Origin: Rhodobacter sp. NTK016B
GTDB lineage: Bacteria > Pseudomonadota > Alphaproteobacteria > Rhodobacterales > Rhodobacteraceae
Direction: 5' to 3'
DNA length: 64,000 bases
Assembly: GCF_017303295.1 (NCBI RefSeq)
Contig: NZ_JAFKOK010000006.1
Location: forward strand, 186,001 to 250,000
Below the pieces are notes generated by a model that ran no database searches, was not told the origin of the DNA, and saw nothing but the letters and a program-made list of their open reading frames with translations. Below, piece after piece: positions 36,390-45,658 of the stretch (positions are counted from its first letter, which is position 1; each line of letters opens with the position of its first letter). Position numbers and translations under genes: made by a program.

Positions 36390-37474
36390 GCCAGATCTTC
36401 CTCCTGCAATCGTGAATCCCCGGCCTCTTCGGCTACGCGGAACACCTGCGCCCGCGTGCCCAGCGGCGAAAAAAGCTCGGGGCCCGTCCCGGTCAGGAAC
36501 GCCTGCGCGCCCAACGCGCTCAGCGCGTCGTAAAGCGCCGCGCGCCGCCCGTCATCGAGATGCGCGGCCACCTCGTCGAGCAACAGGATCGGCGCATGTC
36601 CGACCTCGGCATGAAGCGCGCGCGCATGGGCCAGAACGGTGGAAATCAGCAGTGCCTTCTGCTCTCCGGTCGAACATTGCGCCGCCGGCCAGCCTCGCGC
36701 GGCCCAGAGCGCCGACAGATCGGCTCGATGCGGCCCGACCAGCGACCGCCCTGCAGCCATGTCCCGCCGCCGTCCCTCGGCCAGCGCCGAGGCCAGATCT
36801 TCCGGGCTGTCATCGGCCAGCGTCAGGTCGGGCTGCGGGAACGGGCTGTCCGGATCGACCGCGCCCGCCAGCCGCGCCAGCGCGGCGCGGCGATTGGCGC
36901 TCATTGCACCGCCTGCCTCGGCCATCCGCGCCTCAAGCGCGGCATACCAGCGCGGATCGGTAACACCGTCGCGCAGCAGCCGGTTGCGCTGTCGCATCGC
37001 CTTTTCATAGGCCAGCGCAACCTCGGCATGGTCCGGTACAAAACCCAGAACCAGCCGGTCGAGAAACCGCCGCCGCCCCTCGGCCGCCTCGATCCACAGC
37101 CGGTCCATCGCCGGCGTCAGCCACAACATTGGCATCAGCCGACCCAGCGCGGATTGCGGTGCCGCCTTGCCATCGATGCGCACGCTGCGCGGCTGGCCGG
37201 GCGTGGCGCCGGTCTCGATTTCATGCGCAACGCCCGACCGCCCGATCTCGCCGTCGATCTTCCATCCCAGCCCCGCTGGTCGCGCGCCCAGTTCTTCGCC
37301 CGCCGCGCGCCGCAGGCCCCGCCCGGGCGACAGCAAGGACACGGCTTCCAGCAGGTTGGTCTTGCCCGCCCCGTTCGCACCGAACAGCACGACGGGCCGT
37401 CCGTCGAACGCCACCTCGGTTCGCGGATGCGAACGGAAACGCGACAGGGTGAGGCGGGTCAGGCGCAAGGACAT
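36386..37474 (-). CDS. recF: DNA replication and repair ATPase RecF
   Basis: A 362-residue SMC-like ATPase that helps load RecA at gapped DNA. Walker A GANGAGKT is at 32-39, the ABC-like signature is CSTGEQKALLIS, and Walker B is ILLLDEVAAHLDD. Only short arms separate the lobes, as expected for RecF. It is in the usual dnaA-dnaN-recF order, but the gap to dnaN is filled by two copies of the intergenic repeat in opposite orientation. Confidence 0.95.
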   Translation of the reverse strand: MSLRLTRLTLSRFRSHPRTEVAFDGRPVVLFGANGAGKTNLLEAVSLLSPGRGLRRAAGEELGARPAGLGWKIDGEIGRSGVAHEIETGATPGQPRSVRIDGKAAPQSALGRLMPMLWLTPAMDRLWIEAAEGRRRFLDRLVLGFVPDHAEVALAYEKAMRQRNRLLRDGVTDPRWYAALEARMAEAGGAMSANRRAALARLAGAVDPDSPFPQPDLTLADDSPEDLASALAEGRRRDMAAGRSLVGPHRADLSALWAARGWPAAQCSTGEQKALLISTVLAHARALHAEVGHAPILLLDEVAAHLDDGRRAALYDALSALGAQAFLTGTGPELFSPLGTRAQVFRVAEEAGDSRLQEEDLA

Positions 37475-37519
37475 GCGAAAGGGTTACGGAACAATCCCCC
37501 GCGCCGCAAGGAAGCCCGA

Positions 37520-37571
37520 CACCCGGGGGATCCTCCCCCGGACCCCCTGGGATATTTGAGGAACAAAGATG
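37520..37571 (+). repeat. Dispersed intergenic repeat, copy 3
   Basis: Plus-strand copy: GGGGGATCCTCCCCC hairpin, then a C-run, GGGATATTTGAGG and AACAAAGATG. It is the only copy not directly behind a stop codon in its own orientation; it starts 45 bases upstream of the recF start codon and faces copy 4. Confidence 0.75.
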
Positions 37572-37612
37572 GGCGGCACCGGGACGGAACAGCGAGCAAT
37601 TTGAATAAAATT

Positions 37613-37685
37613 GCGCATCTTTGTTCTACAAATATCCTCGGGGGGTGAGGCCGAAGGGCCGAGGGGGGCAGATAGCCCCCCTCTC
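37613..37685 (-). repeat. Dispersed intergenic repeat, copy 4
   Basis: Minus-strand copy after the dnaN stop: GGGGGGC...GCCCCCC-type GC segment, GAGGATATTTGTAGA and ACAAAGATGCGC. With copy 3 it makes a large inverted repeat separated by about 40 bases. Confidence 0.75.
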
Positions 37686-37711
37686 AACCCATCCGTCTTT
37701 TGCGGCGCCTG

Positions 37712-38830
37712 TCAGACGCGCATCGGCATCACAACATAGACCGCCGAGGTGTCGGACCCTTCGCGTACCAGCGCCGGTTCGCCCGAGGAATTGAACATGA
37801 ACACCGCGTTCTCGCGGTCGATCTGGCTGGCGATTTCCAGCAGGTATTTCGCGTTGAAGCCGATCTCGAGATGCTCGTCGCCGTAAGCCACGACCAGTTC
37901 TTCCTCGGCGGTGCCGCTATCGGGGGCATTGACGCTGAGCGTGAGCTTGTCTTCGTCGAGGATCAGCTTCACCGCGCGCGAGCGTTCGGACGACACCGTC
38001 GCCACCCGGTCCACCGCTTTCGAGAAATCGCTCGCATCGACTTCCAGCCGCTTGGTGTTGCCTGCCGGGATGACGCGCGAATAATCGGGGAAGGTGCCGT
38101 CGATCACCTTCGAGGTCAGGGCGATTTCCGGTGTGGCGAAGCGCACCTTGGTTTCGCTGACGGAAATGGCGATGTCGGCCTCGTCGTCATCGAGCAGTTT
38201 GCGCAGCTCGTTCACGGTTTTGCGGGGCACGATCACGCCGGGCATGCCGACCGCGTCCTCGGGCAGCGGCGCGTCGATGCGGGCCAGCCGGTGGCCGTCG
38301 GTCGCGACGCAGCGCAGGGCGCGGCCATTCTCGGTCTCGGCGACATGCATGTAGACGCCGTTCAGGTAATAGCGCGTCTCTTCGGTCGAGATGGCAAATT
38401 TCGATTTCTCGAACAGCCGCTTCAGGTCGCCCGCCTTGGCCGAGAAATTCGTCTGGTATTCCGACGAGGCCATGACCGGGAAATCCTCACGCGGGAGGGT
38501 CGCCAGGGCAAAAGTCGAGCGTCCCGCTTCCACCGTCAGCCGCCCGGTGCGCTGATCGTCGGTCAGCGAGACCAGCGCGCCATCGGGCAGTTTGCGGACG
38601 ATTTCGTGCAGCATCACCGCCGAGACAGTCGTGGCGCCCGCGCGTTCGACCATCGCCGCGGCGCGGTCGACCACTTCGATATCGAGATCGGTGGCGCGGA
38701 AGCTGACGGTGGCGTCTTCGGCCTCGATCAGCACATTGGCCAGGATCGGGATCGTGTTGCGCCGCTCGACCACTGACTGGGCCTGTGACACGGCCTTCAG
38801 CAGCGTTGCGCGTTCGATGCTGATCTTCAT
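37712..38830 (-). CDS. dnaN: DNA polymerase III beta subunit (sliding clamp)
   Basis: A 372-residue clamp that tethers polymerase III to DNA. It shows the three-domain clamp pattern, starting MKISIERATLLKAVSQAQSVVERRNTIPILANVLIEA and ending in the family's YVVMPMRV. The start at 38830 has GGAGGG eight bases upstream; a further six codons upstream are open but unlikely to be used. It is 129 bases downstream of dnaA. Length is normal. Confidence 0.97.
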   Translation of the reverse strand: MKISIERATLLKAVSQAQSVVERRNTIPILANVLIEAEDATVSFRATDLDIEVVDRAAAMVERAGATTVSAVMLHEIVRKLPDGALVSLTDDQRTGRLTVEAGRSTFALATLPREDFPVMASSEYQTNFSAKAGDLKRLFEKSKFAISTEETRYYLNGVYMHVAETENGRALRCVATDGHRLARIDAPLPEDAVGMPGVIVPRKTVNELRKLLDDDEADIAISVSETKVRFATPEIALTSKVIDGTFPDYSRVIPAGNTKRLEVDASDFSKAVDRVATVSSERSRAVKLILDEDKLTLSVNAPDSGTAEEELVVAYGDEHLEIGFNAKYLLEIASQIDRENAVFMFNSSGEPALVREGSDTSAVYVVMPMRV

Positions 38831-38959
38831 CGTCGATCCCTCCGACACGTCAGGCCGGTCCCGGCAGGCGCCGGTCCGGCCATTTTACTCTTTGTGTGTT
38901 TGTTTGCGTGGCTTTGGCACCGAGGTCAAGGTTCACGCGCTGTTCTTCGGTGCCGGGGC

Positions 38960-40351
38960 TCAGCTTTCCAGCAACCGGCGCAGCAGGTCGAGATCCTCGG
39001 CCAGTTGCGAATCCGTGCCGCGCAGTTCCTCGACCTTGCGCACGCCGTGCAGAATCGTGGTGTGATCGCGTCCGCCGAAGCGGCGCCCGATCTCAGGCAG
39101 CGAGCGGGTGGTCATGTGTTTGGCCAGATACATCGCGATCTGCCGGGGGCGGGCGATGGTGCGCAGGCGCTTGGGCCCGATCATGTCGGACAGGCGGATA
39201 TTGTAGTGATCGGCCACCTTGCGCTGGATCTCTTCGACCGTGACCTTGCGGTCCGAGGTGCGCAGGATGTCGGCCAGCGCGTCCTGCGCCATGTCCAGCG
39301 TGATCTCGCGGCCCAGAAGCGAGGCCAGCGCGAAAAGCCGGGTCAGCGCGCCTTCGAGCACGCGCACATTGGTGGTGATCCGGTGGGCGAGGAATTCCAG
39401 CACATCGGGCGCGATCGAGACATTGCCGTAATTCGCGCGGTTGAGATCGGCCTTCTGCTGCAGGATGCCCAGCCGCAGTTCGTAATCGGTCGGGTGCAGG
39501 TCGACCACGAGGCCCGATTGCAAGCGGCTCTTGATGCGGTCTTCGAGATCCTTGATCTCGCCCGGCGCACGGTCGGCCGAGATGACGATCTGCTTGTTCT
39601 GGTCGATCAGCGCGTTGAACGTGTGGAAGAACTCTTCCTGCGTCGATTCCTTGCCGGCGATGAACTGCACGTCGTCGACCATCAGGATATCGACCGAGCG
39701 GAACAGCGATTTGAAATCCATGATCTGCTTTTCGCGCAGAGCCTGCACGAAGCGGTACATGAACTGCTCGGCGCTGAGATACAGCACGCGGGCCTCGGGA
39801 TTGCGCTGCTGCAAGTCCCACGCGATGGCGTGCATCAGGTGGGTCTTGCCCAGCCCCACGCCGCCATAGAGGAACAGCGGGTTGAACGTGACCGAGGCGC
39901 CTTCGGCCACCCGGCGCGCGGCGGCATGGGCCAGCGCGTTGGGCTTGCCGACGACGAAATTGTCGAAGGTATAGCGCTGATCCAGCGGCGCGCCGGGCAG
40001 CTCTTCGCCAGCGCTGGCAGCCGTGGTCGGCGCGGCGGCGGCGGAAAGCGGGCGCGCGGGCTCGGCCTCGGCACCCTCGGTGGGCTGCGGCTGGGCCGGA
40101 CGGGCGCTTTTCGGCACGACGCGGATTTGCAGGCGGTGCACGCTGGCCCCTTCGCTGCTCATCGCGCGCTGGATGTGATCTGCGAAATTCCGGTCGACCC
40201 AGTTGGCGATGAAATTCGTCGGCGCATCAATGACGGCGAGGCCGTCGCGGATCTCGGCAAGCTCGAGCGGCGCGATCCATGTGATGAAGTTATGCTCGCC
40301 AACCGTCTCACGAAGCTTACTGCGTACTTTGCCCCACGCGTTCTTTGTCAT
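38960..40351 (-). CDS. dnaA: Chromosomal replication initiator DnaA
   Basis: A 463-residue initiator. Domain I (MTKNAWGKVRSKLRETVG) is followed by a variable Ala/Pro linker at about 85-130. The AAA+ core has Walker A GGVGLGKTHL and Walker B VDILMVDDVQFI. Domain IV ends in the DnaA-box-binding RRFGGRDHTTILHG. I use ATG 40351, the family start; an in-frame ATG at 40366 (MGRDRM) would add five residues and is just behind a 16-base palindrome. It is transcribed toward dnaN and recF. Confidence 0.96.
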   Translation of the reverse strand: MTKNAWGKVRSKLRETVGEHNFITWIAPLELAEIRDGLAVIDAPTNFIANWVDRNFADHIQRAMSSEGASVHRLQIRVVPKSARPAQPQPTEGAEAEPARPLSAAAAPTTAASAGEELPGAPLDQRYTFDNFVVGKPNALAHAAARRVAEGASVTFNPLFLYGGVGLGKTHLMHAIAWDLQQRNPEARVLYLSAEQFMYRFVQALREKQIMDFKSLFRSVDILMVDDVQFIAGKESTQEEFFHTFNALIDQNKQIVISADRAPGEIKDLEDRIKSRLQSGLVVDLHPTDYELRLGILQQKADLNRANYGNVSIAPDVLEFLAHRITTNVRVLEGALTRLFALASLLGREITLDMAQDALADILRTSDRKVTVEEIQRKVADHYNIRLSDMIGPKRLRTIARPRQIAMYLAKHMTTRSLPEIGRRFGGRDHTTILHGVRKVEELRGTDSQLAEDLDLLRRLLES

Positions 40352-40752
40352 TCTGTCCCGACCCATATCCACGCCCGGGCGTGGCAGATTTTTTTCATTA
40401 TTGTATCGCCCGGTGATTCCGGTCGACTGGTCGCGAGACAACAAGGCCGCCCGGCCCCGATGCGGGTCGGTGGTCTAAGGGGATGCTGGTGTCAGGTGGC
40501 AGCCCGACCCTTCGACACGAACGCAAACAGCCGGGTGGCAGCCCCGGCCAACGAGTCGCGCGCTCAGGAAAAACCCCCCCAGGGCTTTGTGAATCGCAGG
40601 GGCAAGCTAGCAAGGCCCGAGGCGGAGGGACAAGGACTAGATCGGGCTTGACAGGTGGCGGGCCAAAAGGAATCGCAACGGGCGTAGTTTTCCTGCCACA
40701 CTTGCCCGATTTCGGGTCACGACCCGGTCGCGCGGACGGGATAACCGCAACA
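40352..40752. other. Non-coding region upstream of dnaA
   Basis: About 400 bases with no convincing gene. Next to dnaA are the perfect palindrome at 40369 and an AT-rich stretch (TTTTTTTCATTATTGTATC, 40387-40405) containing a possible minus-strand -10 element (TACAAT). The rest is GC-rich. I find no cluster of TTATNCACA DnaA boxes, so an origin here is not supported by eye. Confidence 0.5.
40369..40384. promoter_or_regulatory. Perfect 16-base palindrome in the dnaA leader
   Basis: CCACGCCCGGGCGTGG, perfectly symmetric, ends 2 bases upstream of the possible ATG at 40366 and 17 bases upstream of the ATG at 40351. It could be an operator for a dimeric repressor or fold as a leader hairpin over the ribosome site of dnaA. 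Confidence 0.5.
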
Positions 40753-40780
40753 AAAAAGCGCACCCTGCGGTGCGCTTTTT
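40753..40780 (-). terminator. Rho-independent terminator after rpsT
   Basis: Stem AGCGCACC / GGTGCGCT with loop CTGC, extended by A6 on one side and T5 on the other. It lies 40 bases beyond the rpsT stop on the minus strand and is a strong, nearly symmetrical terminator. Confidence 0.88.
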
Positions 40781-40820
40781 CAAGGATTTACAAAATGTTA
40801 AATCCGGTCCGGGCGTCGGC

Positions 40821-41087
40821 TCAGGCGTTCAGGGCCTTCACGCGCGACGACAGGCGCGACATTTTGCGCGACGCGGTGTTCTTGTGCAGGACGCCCTTGG
40901 TCACACCGCGCATCAGTTCGGGCTGGGCAGCGTCCAGAGCGGCTTTGGCGGCAGCGGCATCGCCCGAGGCGATCGCTTCTTCGACCTTGCGCAGGTAGGT
41001 GCGGATGCGCGAGCGGCGGGCTTTGTTGACGGCGAAGCGGACTTCCGACTGACGGGCGCGCTTCTTGGACTGGGGCGTATTGGCCAT
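40821..41087 (-). CDS. rpsT: 30S ribosomal protein S20
   Basis: An 88-residue basic helical protein, [18 protein letters not shown]..., typical of S20, which binds 16S rRNA at the bottom of the small subunit. The start at 41087 is the family start; the open frame continues upstream without similarity. It is located next to dnaA, as in many alphaproteobacteria, and has its own strong terminator. Confidence 0.96.
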   Translation of the reverse strand: MANTPQSKKRARQSEVRFAVNKARRSRIRTYLRKVEEAIASGDAAAAKAALDAAQPELMRGVTKGVLHKNTASRKMSRLSSRVKALNA

Positions 41088-41273
41088 GGGTTCGGGCTCT
41101 TTCGGGTCTGTGACAATATCGTTGCGCCCAGACCCACCGATCCATTGAGACATCGTCTCGGGATCAGGTCGATTCCTGCCTTAAGCGGGCCCACGCGCAT
41201 GTGGGGGCAGGCCATACGGCAAAAACTGCCGGTTGAAAAGCCCGAATCGCCCCCGCCCGCCCGACGCGGCGGA

Positions 41274-42050
41274 TCACTTGTCGCGGAACTGCGGCTCGCG
41301 TTTTTCCAGGAAGGCGTCCATGCCCTCTTTCTGGTCCTCGGTGCTGAACAGCGCGTGGAACACCCGGCGCTCGTACAGCAGACCTTCGCGCAGCGTCGTC
41401 TCGTAGCTGCGGTTCACGGCCTCTTTCACCACCTTGGTGGCGATGCCCGATTTCGACGCGATCTTCTGCGCGGCGGCCTGAGCCTCGTCCAGCAGCTTCT
41501 TGGCCGGAACCACGCGGCTGACCAGACCCGAGCGCTCGGCCTCTTCGGCATCCATGAAGCGGCCGGTCAGATGCATGTCCATTGCCTTGGACTTGCCGAC
41601 GAAGCGCGTCAGCCGCTGGGTGCCGCCGATACCGGCGACCACGCCCAGATTGATCTCGGGCTGGCCGAACTTGGCGTTATCGGCGGCGATGATGAAATCG
41701 CACATCATCGCCAGTTCGCAGCCACCGCCCAGCGCGTAACCTGCGACAGCGGCGATGACCGGCTTGCGCACCGACAGCAGAACCTCGGTCTCGGGCGTGA
41801 AGAAATCGCTCTCGAACATGTCGACGAAGCTTTTCGACGCCATTTCGCTGATATCAGCACCGGCGGCAAAGGCCTTGTCCGAGCCGGTCAGCACGATGGC
41901 GCGCACCTTCTCGTTCTTGTCGGCGGCCTTCAGCGCTTCGGCCAGTTCCCCCAGCAACTGCGAGTTCAGGGCGTTCAACGCTTCGGGGCGGTTCAGTTTG
42001 ATCGTCGCAACATGCTGCGCGACGTCCACGACAATCGTTTCATAGGCCAT
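41274..42050 (-). CDS. Enoyl-CoA hydratase (crotonase)
   Basis: A 258-residue crotonase that hydrates trans-2-enoyl-CoA in beta-oxidation. The oxyanion hole is in AAGADISEM, and both catalytic glutamates of true hydratases are present, Glu112 in [11 protein letters not shown] and Glu132 in FGQPEINLG. The C-terminal region ([10 protein letters not shown]) is also typical. It is a single gene; the exact chain-length preference is unknown. In this group such genes often serve short-chain (crotonyl-CoA) turnover. Confidence 0.93.
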   Translation of the reverse strand: MAYETIVVDVAQHVATIKLNRPEALNALNSQLLGELAEALKAADKNEKVRAIVLTGSDKAFAAGADISEMASKSFVDMFESDFFTPETEVLLSVRKPVIAAVAGYALGGGCELAMMCDFIIAADNAKFGQPEINLGVVAGIGGTQRLTRFVGKSKAMDMHLTGRFMDAEEAERSGLVSRVVPAKKLLDEAQAAAQKIASKSGIATKVVKEAVNRSYETTLREGLLYERRVFHALFSTEDQKEGMDAFLEKREPQFRDK

Positions 42051-42115
42051 GAGGTGTCCCTGACATTGTCCCTGAGCCGGGAGTCCCGGCCTGTATTCCC
42101 GATGTGTCTAGCAGT

Positions 42116-42134
42116 CCTTGATGTGGGATCAAGG
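42116..42134 (-). terminator. Hairpin downstream of mutM (weak terminator)
   Basis: Perfect seven-base stem CCTTGAT / ATCAAGG with a five-base loop, 14 bases beyond the mutM stop. There is no T run, so termination by it alone would be weak. Confidence 0.4.
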
Positions 42135-42148
42135 CCTCTCTGCCCCGC

Positions 42149-43012
42149 CTAGCGCTGGCAGCGCGGGCAGAAATAGGTCGAGCGCCCCCCCTGCACGATG
42201 CGGCGGATCGTGCCGTCGCAGCCGGGTGTGGGGCAGGGCGCGCCTTCGCGGTCATACGCGCGGAACGTGTGCTGGAAATAGCCCAGCTCGCCATCGGCCT
42301 GCCGGTAATCGCGCAGGCTCGACCCGCCCGCGTCGATCGCCTCTTGCAGCACCTGCCGGATCGTCACGGCCAGCAGCTCGATCCGCGCCCGCCCGATCCG
42401 CCCGCCCGCGCGTTCGGGATGGATGCCTGCGCGGTGCAGGGCCTCGCAGACATAGATATTGCCCAGCCCCGCCACCAGCTTCTGATCCAGAAGCAGTGCC
42501 TTGATCGGCCCTTTGCGCCCCTTCAGCCGCGCGGCCAGAAGATCGGCGTTAAAGGCGTTGCCCAGTGGTTCCGGTCCCAGCGCGGCCAGCAGCGGATGCG
42601 CGTCAGCCCGCGCGGTGTCGATCAGGTCCATCGCCCCGAAACGCCGCGCATCGTTGAACGTCACGCGCGCGCCGCCCTCCATGTCGAAGACGACATGATC
42701 GTGTTTCAGCGTCAGGGGATGGGCATGGTGAAATTCGCCCGGAACATAGGCCTCGGCCAGACCCGACACGGTCATGCGCCCGCTCATGCCCAGATGGATC
42801 AGCAGCGTCTCGCCGGTGTCGAGATCGGCGAGGATGTATTTTGACCGCCGCCGCAGACGCTCGACCCGCGCGCCGGTCAGACGCTCGGCCATGCGGTCGG
42901 GCAGCGGCCAGCGCAGATCGGGCCGGCGCACATCGGCCTGAAGGATGCGTTTTCCCTCCATCGCGGGGGCAAGGCCGCGGCGCACGGTTTCCACCTCGGG
43001 CAGTTCAGGCAA
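42149..43012 (-). CDS. mutM: Formamidopyrimidine-DNA glycosylase
   Basis: A 287-residue repair enzyme that removes 8-oxoguanine and cuts the abasic site. The N-terminal catalytic proline and glutamate are in [14 protein letters not shown] (Pro2, Glu3). A helix-two-turn-helix follows, with [18 protein letters not shown]. The C-terminal zinc finger has cysteines in PCPTPGCDG and FCPRCQR. It is divergent from ubiE, the order seen across alphaproteobacteria. Confidence 0.96.
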   Translation of the reverse strand: MPELPEVETVRRGLAPAMEGKRILQADVRRPDLRWPLPDRMAERLTGARVERLRRRSKYILADLDTGETLLIHLGMSGRMTVSGLAEAYVPGEFHHAHPLTLKHDHVVFDMEGGARVTFNDARRFGAMDLIDTARADAHPLLAALGPEPLGNAFNADLLAARLKGRKGPIKALLLDQKLVAGLGNIYVCEALHRAGIHPERAGGRIGRARIELLAVTIRQVLQEAIDAGGSSLRDYRQADGELGYFQHTFRAYDREGAPCPTPGCDGTIRRIVQGGRSTYFCPRCQR

Positions 43013-43122
43013 TGGTGACTCCGGGTCGCAGGGCTGGAACGGGGGCTTGGATTGTGAGGGCCGCCATCCTCGGCTATGGAAGGGCTAGGCGCAAGATCGG
43101 CGCACAGGATCAGGGGACCCGC

Positions 43123-43875
43123 ATGAGCCCGGACAACCGCACGACGCATTTCGGCTTTCAGACCGTGGACGAGGATCAGAAGGCCGGCATGGTGCATGGC
43201 GTCTTCTCGTCGGTGGCGTCGAAATACGATGTCATGAACGACCTGATGAGCATGGGCATCCACCGCGTCTGGAAAGACGCGCTGATGGACTGGCTGGCGC
43301 CCCGGCCGGGCCAGCACCTGCTGGACGTGGCGGGCGGCACCGGCGACGTGGCGTTCCGCTTCCTTGGCCGGGCGGGCGATACAGCGCGTGCGACGGTGCT
43401 CGACATGACCGCACCGATGCTGGAAGAAGGCCGCAAGCGGGCCGAGGCCGAACGCATGGCCGACCGGCTCGACTGGGTAGTCGGCGACGCCATGGCGCTG
43501 CCGTTCGAGGCCAACAGTTTCGACGTCTACACGATCAGCTTCGGCATCCGGAACGTGACCCGCATTCCCGACGCGCTGAAGGAAGCCTACCGCGTGCTGA
43601 AGCCCGGCGGGCGTCTGGTGGTGCTGGAATTCAGTCAGATCCCCAACGACATGATGCAAAAGGTCTACGACCTTTATTCCTTCAATGTGATTCCGCGCAT
43701 GGGGCAGATGGTGGCGGGCGACCGCGACAGCTATCAGTACCTCGTCGAATCGATCCGCAAATTCCCCGATCAGGAAGCCTTTGCCGCGATGATCCGCACG
43801 GCAGGTTTCGAGCAGGTGAAATACCGCAACCTGTCGATGGGCATCGCCGCCCTGCATTCGGGATGGAAGATCTGA
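43123..43875 (+). CDS. ubiE: Ubiquinone/menaquinone C-methyltransferase UbiE
   Basis: A 250-residue SAM-dependent methyltransferase that methylates the quinone ring (C-2 position). It shows [22 protein letters not shown], the SAM motif [13 protein letters not shown], and the family signature [17 protein letters not shown] with NVIPRMG further on. The start at 43123 is the family start; the frame is open 280 bases upstream through non-coding sequence. ubiB follows after one base. Confidence 0.96.
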   Translation: MSPDNRTTHFGFQTVDEDQKAGMVHGVFSSVASKYDVMNDLMSMGIHRVWKDALMDWLAPRPGQHLLDVAGGTGDVAFRFLGRAGDTARATVLDMTAPMLEEGRKRAEAERMADRLDWVVGDAMALPFEANSFDVYTISFGIRNVTRIPDALKEAYRVLKPGGRLVVLEFSQIPNDMMQKVYDLYSFNVIPRMGQMVAGDRDSYQYLVESIRKFPDQEAFAAMIRTAGFEQVKYRNLSMGIAALHSGWKI

Positions 43876-43876
43876 C

Positions 43877-45406
43877 GTGAGGGGGCCCCACAATCTCTGG
43901 CGCCTGATCCGCACCGGCGCCACGTTCGAGCGCACGGGTGCCATGCGCAGCGCGCTGGAAGCGATGAACGTGCCGCCGCGGCTGCGCTTCGTCGCCCGCG
44001 TAATGGGCTGGCCTTTTGCGTGGCTGGGACACAAGGGCGACCCGTCGCTGCCGCCGGTGACGCGCGCGATCACCGCGCTGGGCCCGGCCTATATCAAGTT
44101 CGGACAGATCCTTTCGACCCGTCCCGACATCGTCGGGTTCGAGATGGCCAACCAGCTGCGCTATCTGCAGGATCAGCTGCCGCCGTTTCCGACCGAACAG
44201 GCCCGCACCATGATCGAGGCCGAGCTGGAACAGCCGGTTGACGTGCTGTTCTCGGAATTCTCCGCCCCCGTCGCCGCCGCCTCGATCGCGCAGGTCCACC
44301 GCGCGCGGGTGCGCGAGACCGGCGAAGAGGTCGCGGTGAAGGTGTTGCGTCCGGGCATCGTCAAAGCTTTCCGCCGCGACATCGACGCGTTCTATTTTGC
44401 CGCCGGGATGATCGAGCGGCTGCTGCCCTCGACCCGCCGTCTGCGGCCCACCGATGTGATCGCGCATTTCGAAGGCGTGGTCATGGGCGAGCTGGATCTG
44501 CGGCTGGAAACCGCCGCTGCCGCCGAATTCGCCGCAAACACCGAAGACGATGCGGGCTTCCGCGTGCCGCGCCCGGTCTGGGACCTGTCGGGCCGCTCGG
44601 TGATGACGCTGGGCTGGGCCGAAGGCGTATCGCTGGGCGATAACGACGCCATCGACGCGCTGGGCGTTGACCGCACCGAGCTGGGCGAGCGTGTGCTCGA
44701 GCTGTTCCTCAAACACGCCCTGCGCGACGGGTATTTCCACGCCGACATGCATCAGGGCAACCTGAAGGTCGGCGCCGGGGGCGAGATCATCGCCTATGAT
44801 TTCGGCATCATGGGCCAGATCGACGAATATACCCGCCGGGTCTATGCCGAGATCCTCTACGGCTTCATCCGCAAGGATTACCGCCGCGTCGCCGAGGTGC
44901 ATTTCGAAGCGGGCTACGTCCCCGCCGACCGCGATGTCGAGGAATTCGCCCGCGCCCTGCGCTCGGTCGGCGAGCCGATTTTCGGGATGGAGGCGAGCCG
45001 GATCTCGATGGCGCGGCTGCTGAATTATCTGTTCGAAGTGACCGAGCGTTTCGGCATGGAAACCCGCACCGAGCTGATTCTCCTGCAGCGCACCATGGTC
45101 GTGGTCGAGGGCGTCGCGCGTTCGCTGAACCCGTCGATCAATATCTGGCGCGTCGCCCAGCCGGTGGTCGAGGATTACATCCGCACCTCTCTGGGTCCGG
45201 CCGCGCTGATGCGCGACCTGGGCCGCGCGGCGATGGTGCTGTCGCGCTTCGGTCCGCATCTGCCGGGCGCGGTGGAAGCCGCGCTGATCCGTGTCCGCCA
45301 GCCGCAAACACCACCGCCGATGCGCCTGTCCTTCGCACCCGTTGCATGGTTCGTCGCCGGTGCGGCGGTGGCCTGGGCGGTGGCGGTGACGCTGTTGCTG
45401 GTGTGA
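43877..45406 (+). CDS. ubiB: Ubiquinone biosynthesis atypical kinase/ATPase UbiB
   Basis: A 509-residue member of the ABC1/ADCK/UbiB family, which supports coenzyme Q assembly at the membrane. The family KxGQ motif is in YIKFGQILSTRPD. The unusual Ala-rich loop is visible as APVAAASIAQVHRA and the catalytic region as FHADMHQGNLKV and IAYDFGIMGQI. Two C-terminal membrane helices (RLSFAPVAWFVAGAAVAWAVAV) anchor it. GTG 43877 is the start. The frequent third gene coaBC is absent; non-coding sequence and flgD follow. Confidence 0.95.
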   Translation: MRGPHNLWRLIRTGATFERTGAMRSALEAMNVPPRLRFVARVMGWPFAWLGHKGDPSLPPVTRAITALGPAYIKFGQILSTRPDIVGFEMANQLRYLQDQLPPFPTEQARTMIEAELEQPVDVLFSEFSAPVAAASIAQVHRARVRETGEEVAVKVLRPGIVKAFRRDIDAFYFAAGMIERLLPSTRRLRPTDVIAHFEGVVMGELDLRLETAAAAEFAANTEDDAGFRVPRPVWDLSGRSVMTLGWAEGVSLGDNDAIDALGVDRTELGERVLELFLKHALRDGYFHADMHQGNLKVGAGGEIIAYDFGIMGQIDEYTRRVYAEILYGFIRKDYRRVAEVHFEAGYVPADRDVEEFARALRSVGEPIFGMEASRISMARLLNYLFEVTERFGMETRTELILLQRTMVVVEGVARSLNPSINIWRVAQPVVEDYIRTSLGPAALMRDLGRAAMVLSRFGPHLPGAVEAALIRVRQPQTPPPMRLSFAPVAWFVAGAAVAWAVAVTLLLV

Positions 45407-45473
45407 GTAGATGGGGGCGGGCTTTCCCGCTTCGGACATCCCGCAGGAAACGGGGGTGTTTCGCCCTCGTGCA

Positions 45474-45529
45474 AGGTGGCTCCGCCACCTGGCTCTCGCG
45501 CGACCGGGCGCGCCGCTGTCGCGGCGCGC
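45474..45529. terminator. Two hairpins between convergent ubiB and flgD
   Basis: AGGTGGC / GCCACCT with loop TCC (45474-45490) and the perfect nine-base GCGCGCCGC / GCGGCGCGC with loop TGTC (45508-45529). Neither has a T run. They sit in the 252-base convergent gap and may act together as a transcription barrier; nothing else is visible there. Confidence 0.4.
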
Positions 45530-45658
45530 AAAGGGGCGGGGGTGGCAACGTCGCTTCCGGCTTTCGCATCGTTTGTCTGCGACACCGTCAGTGTCCTGAA
45601 AGGGTCGCGATGGCAGACAGCCTGCGCGGTTCCGGGGCGCTTCTGAACCCTGCCGTCA

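Noticed and set aside
40352-40820. A replication origin next to dnaA
   Set aside because: No cluster of DnaA boxes or GATC/AT-rich unwinding array was found; in this group the origin is often not adjacent to dnaA.
43682-45439. A minus-strand open frame of 585 codons antisense to ubiE and ubiB
   Set aside because: Compositional shadow of ubiB; the plus-strand frame has all UbiB motifs.
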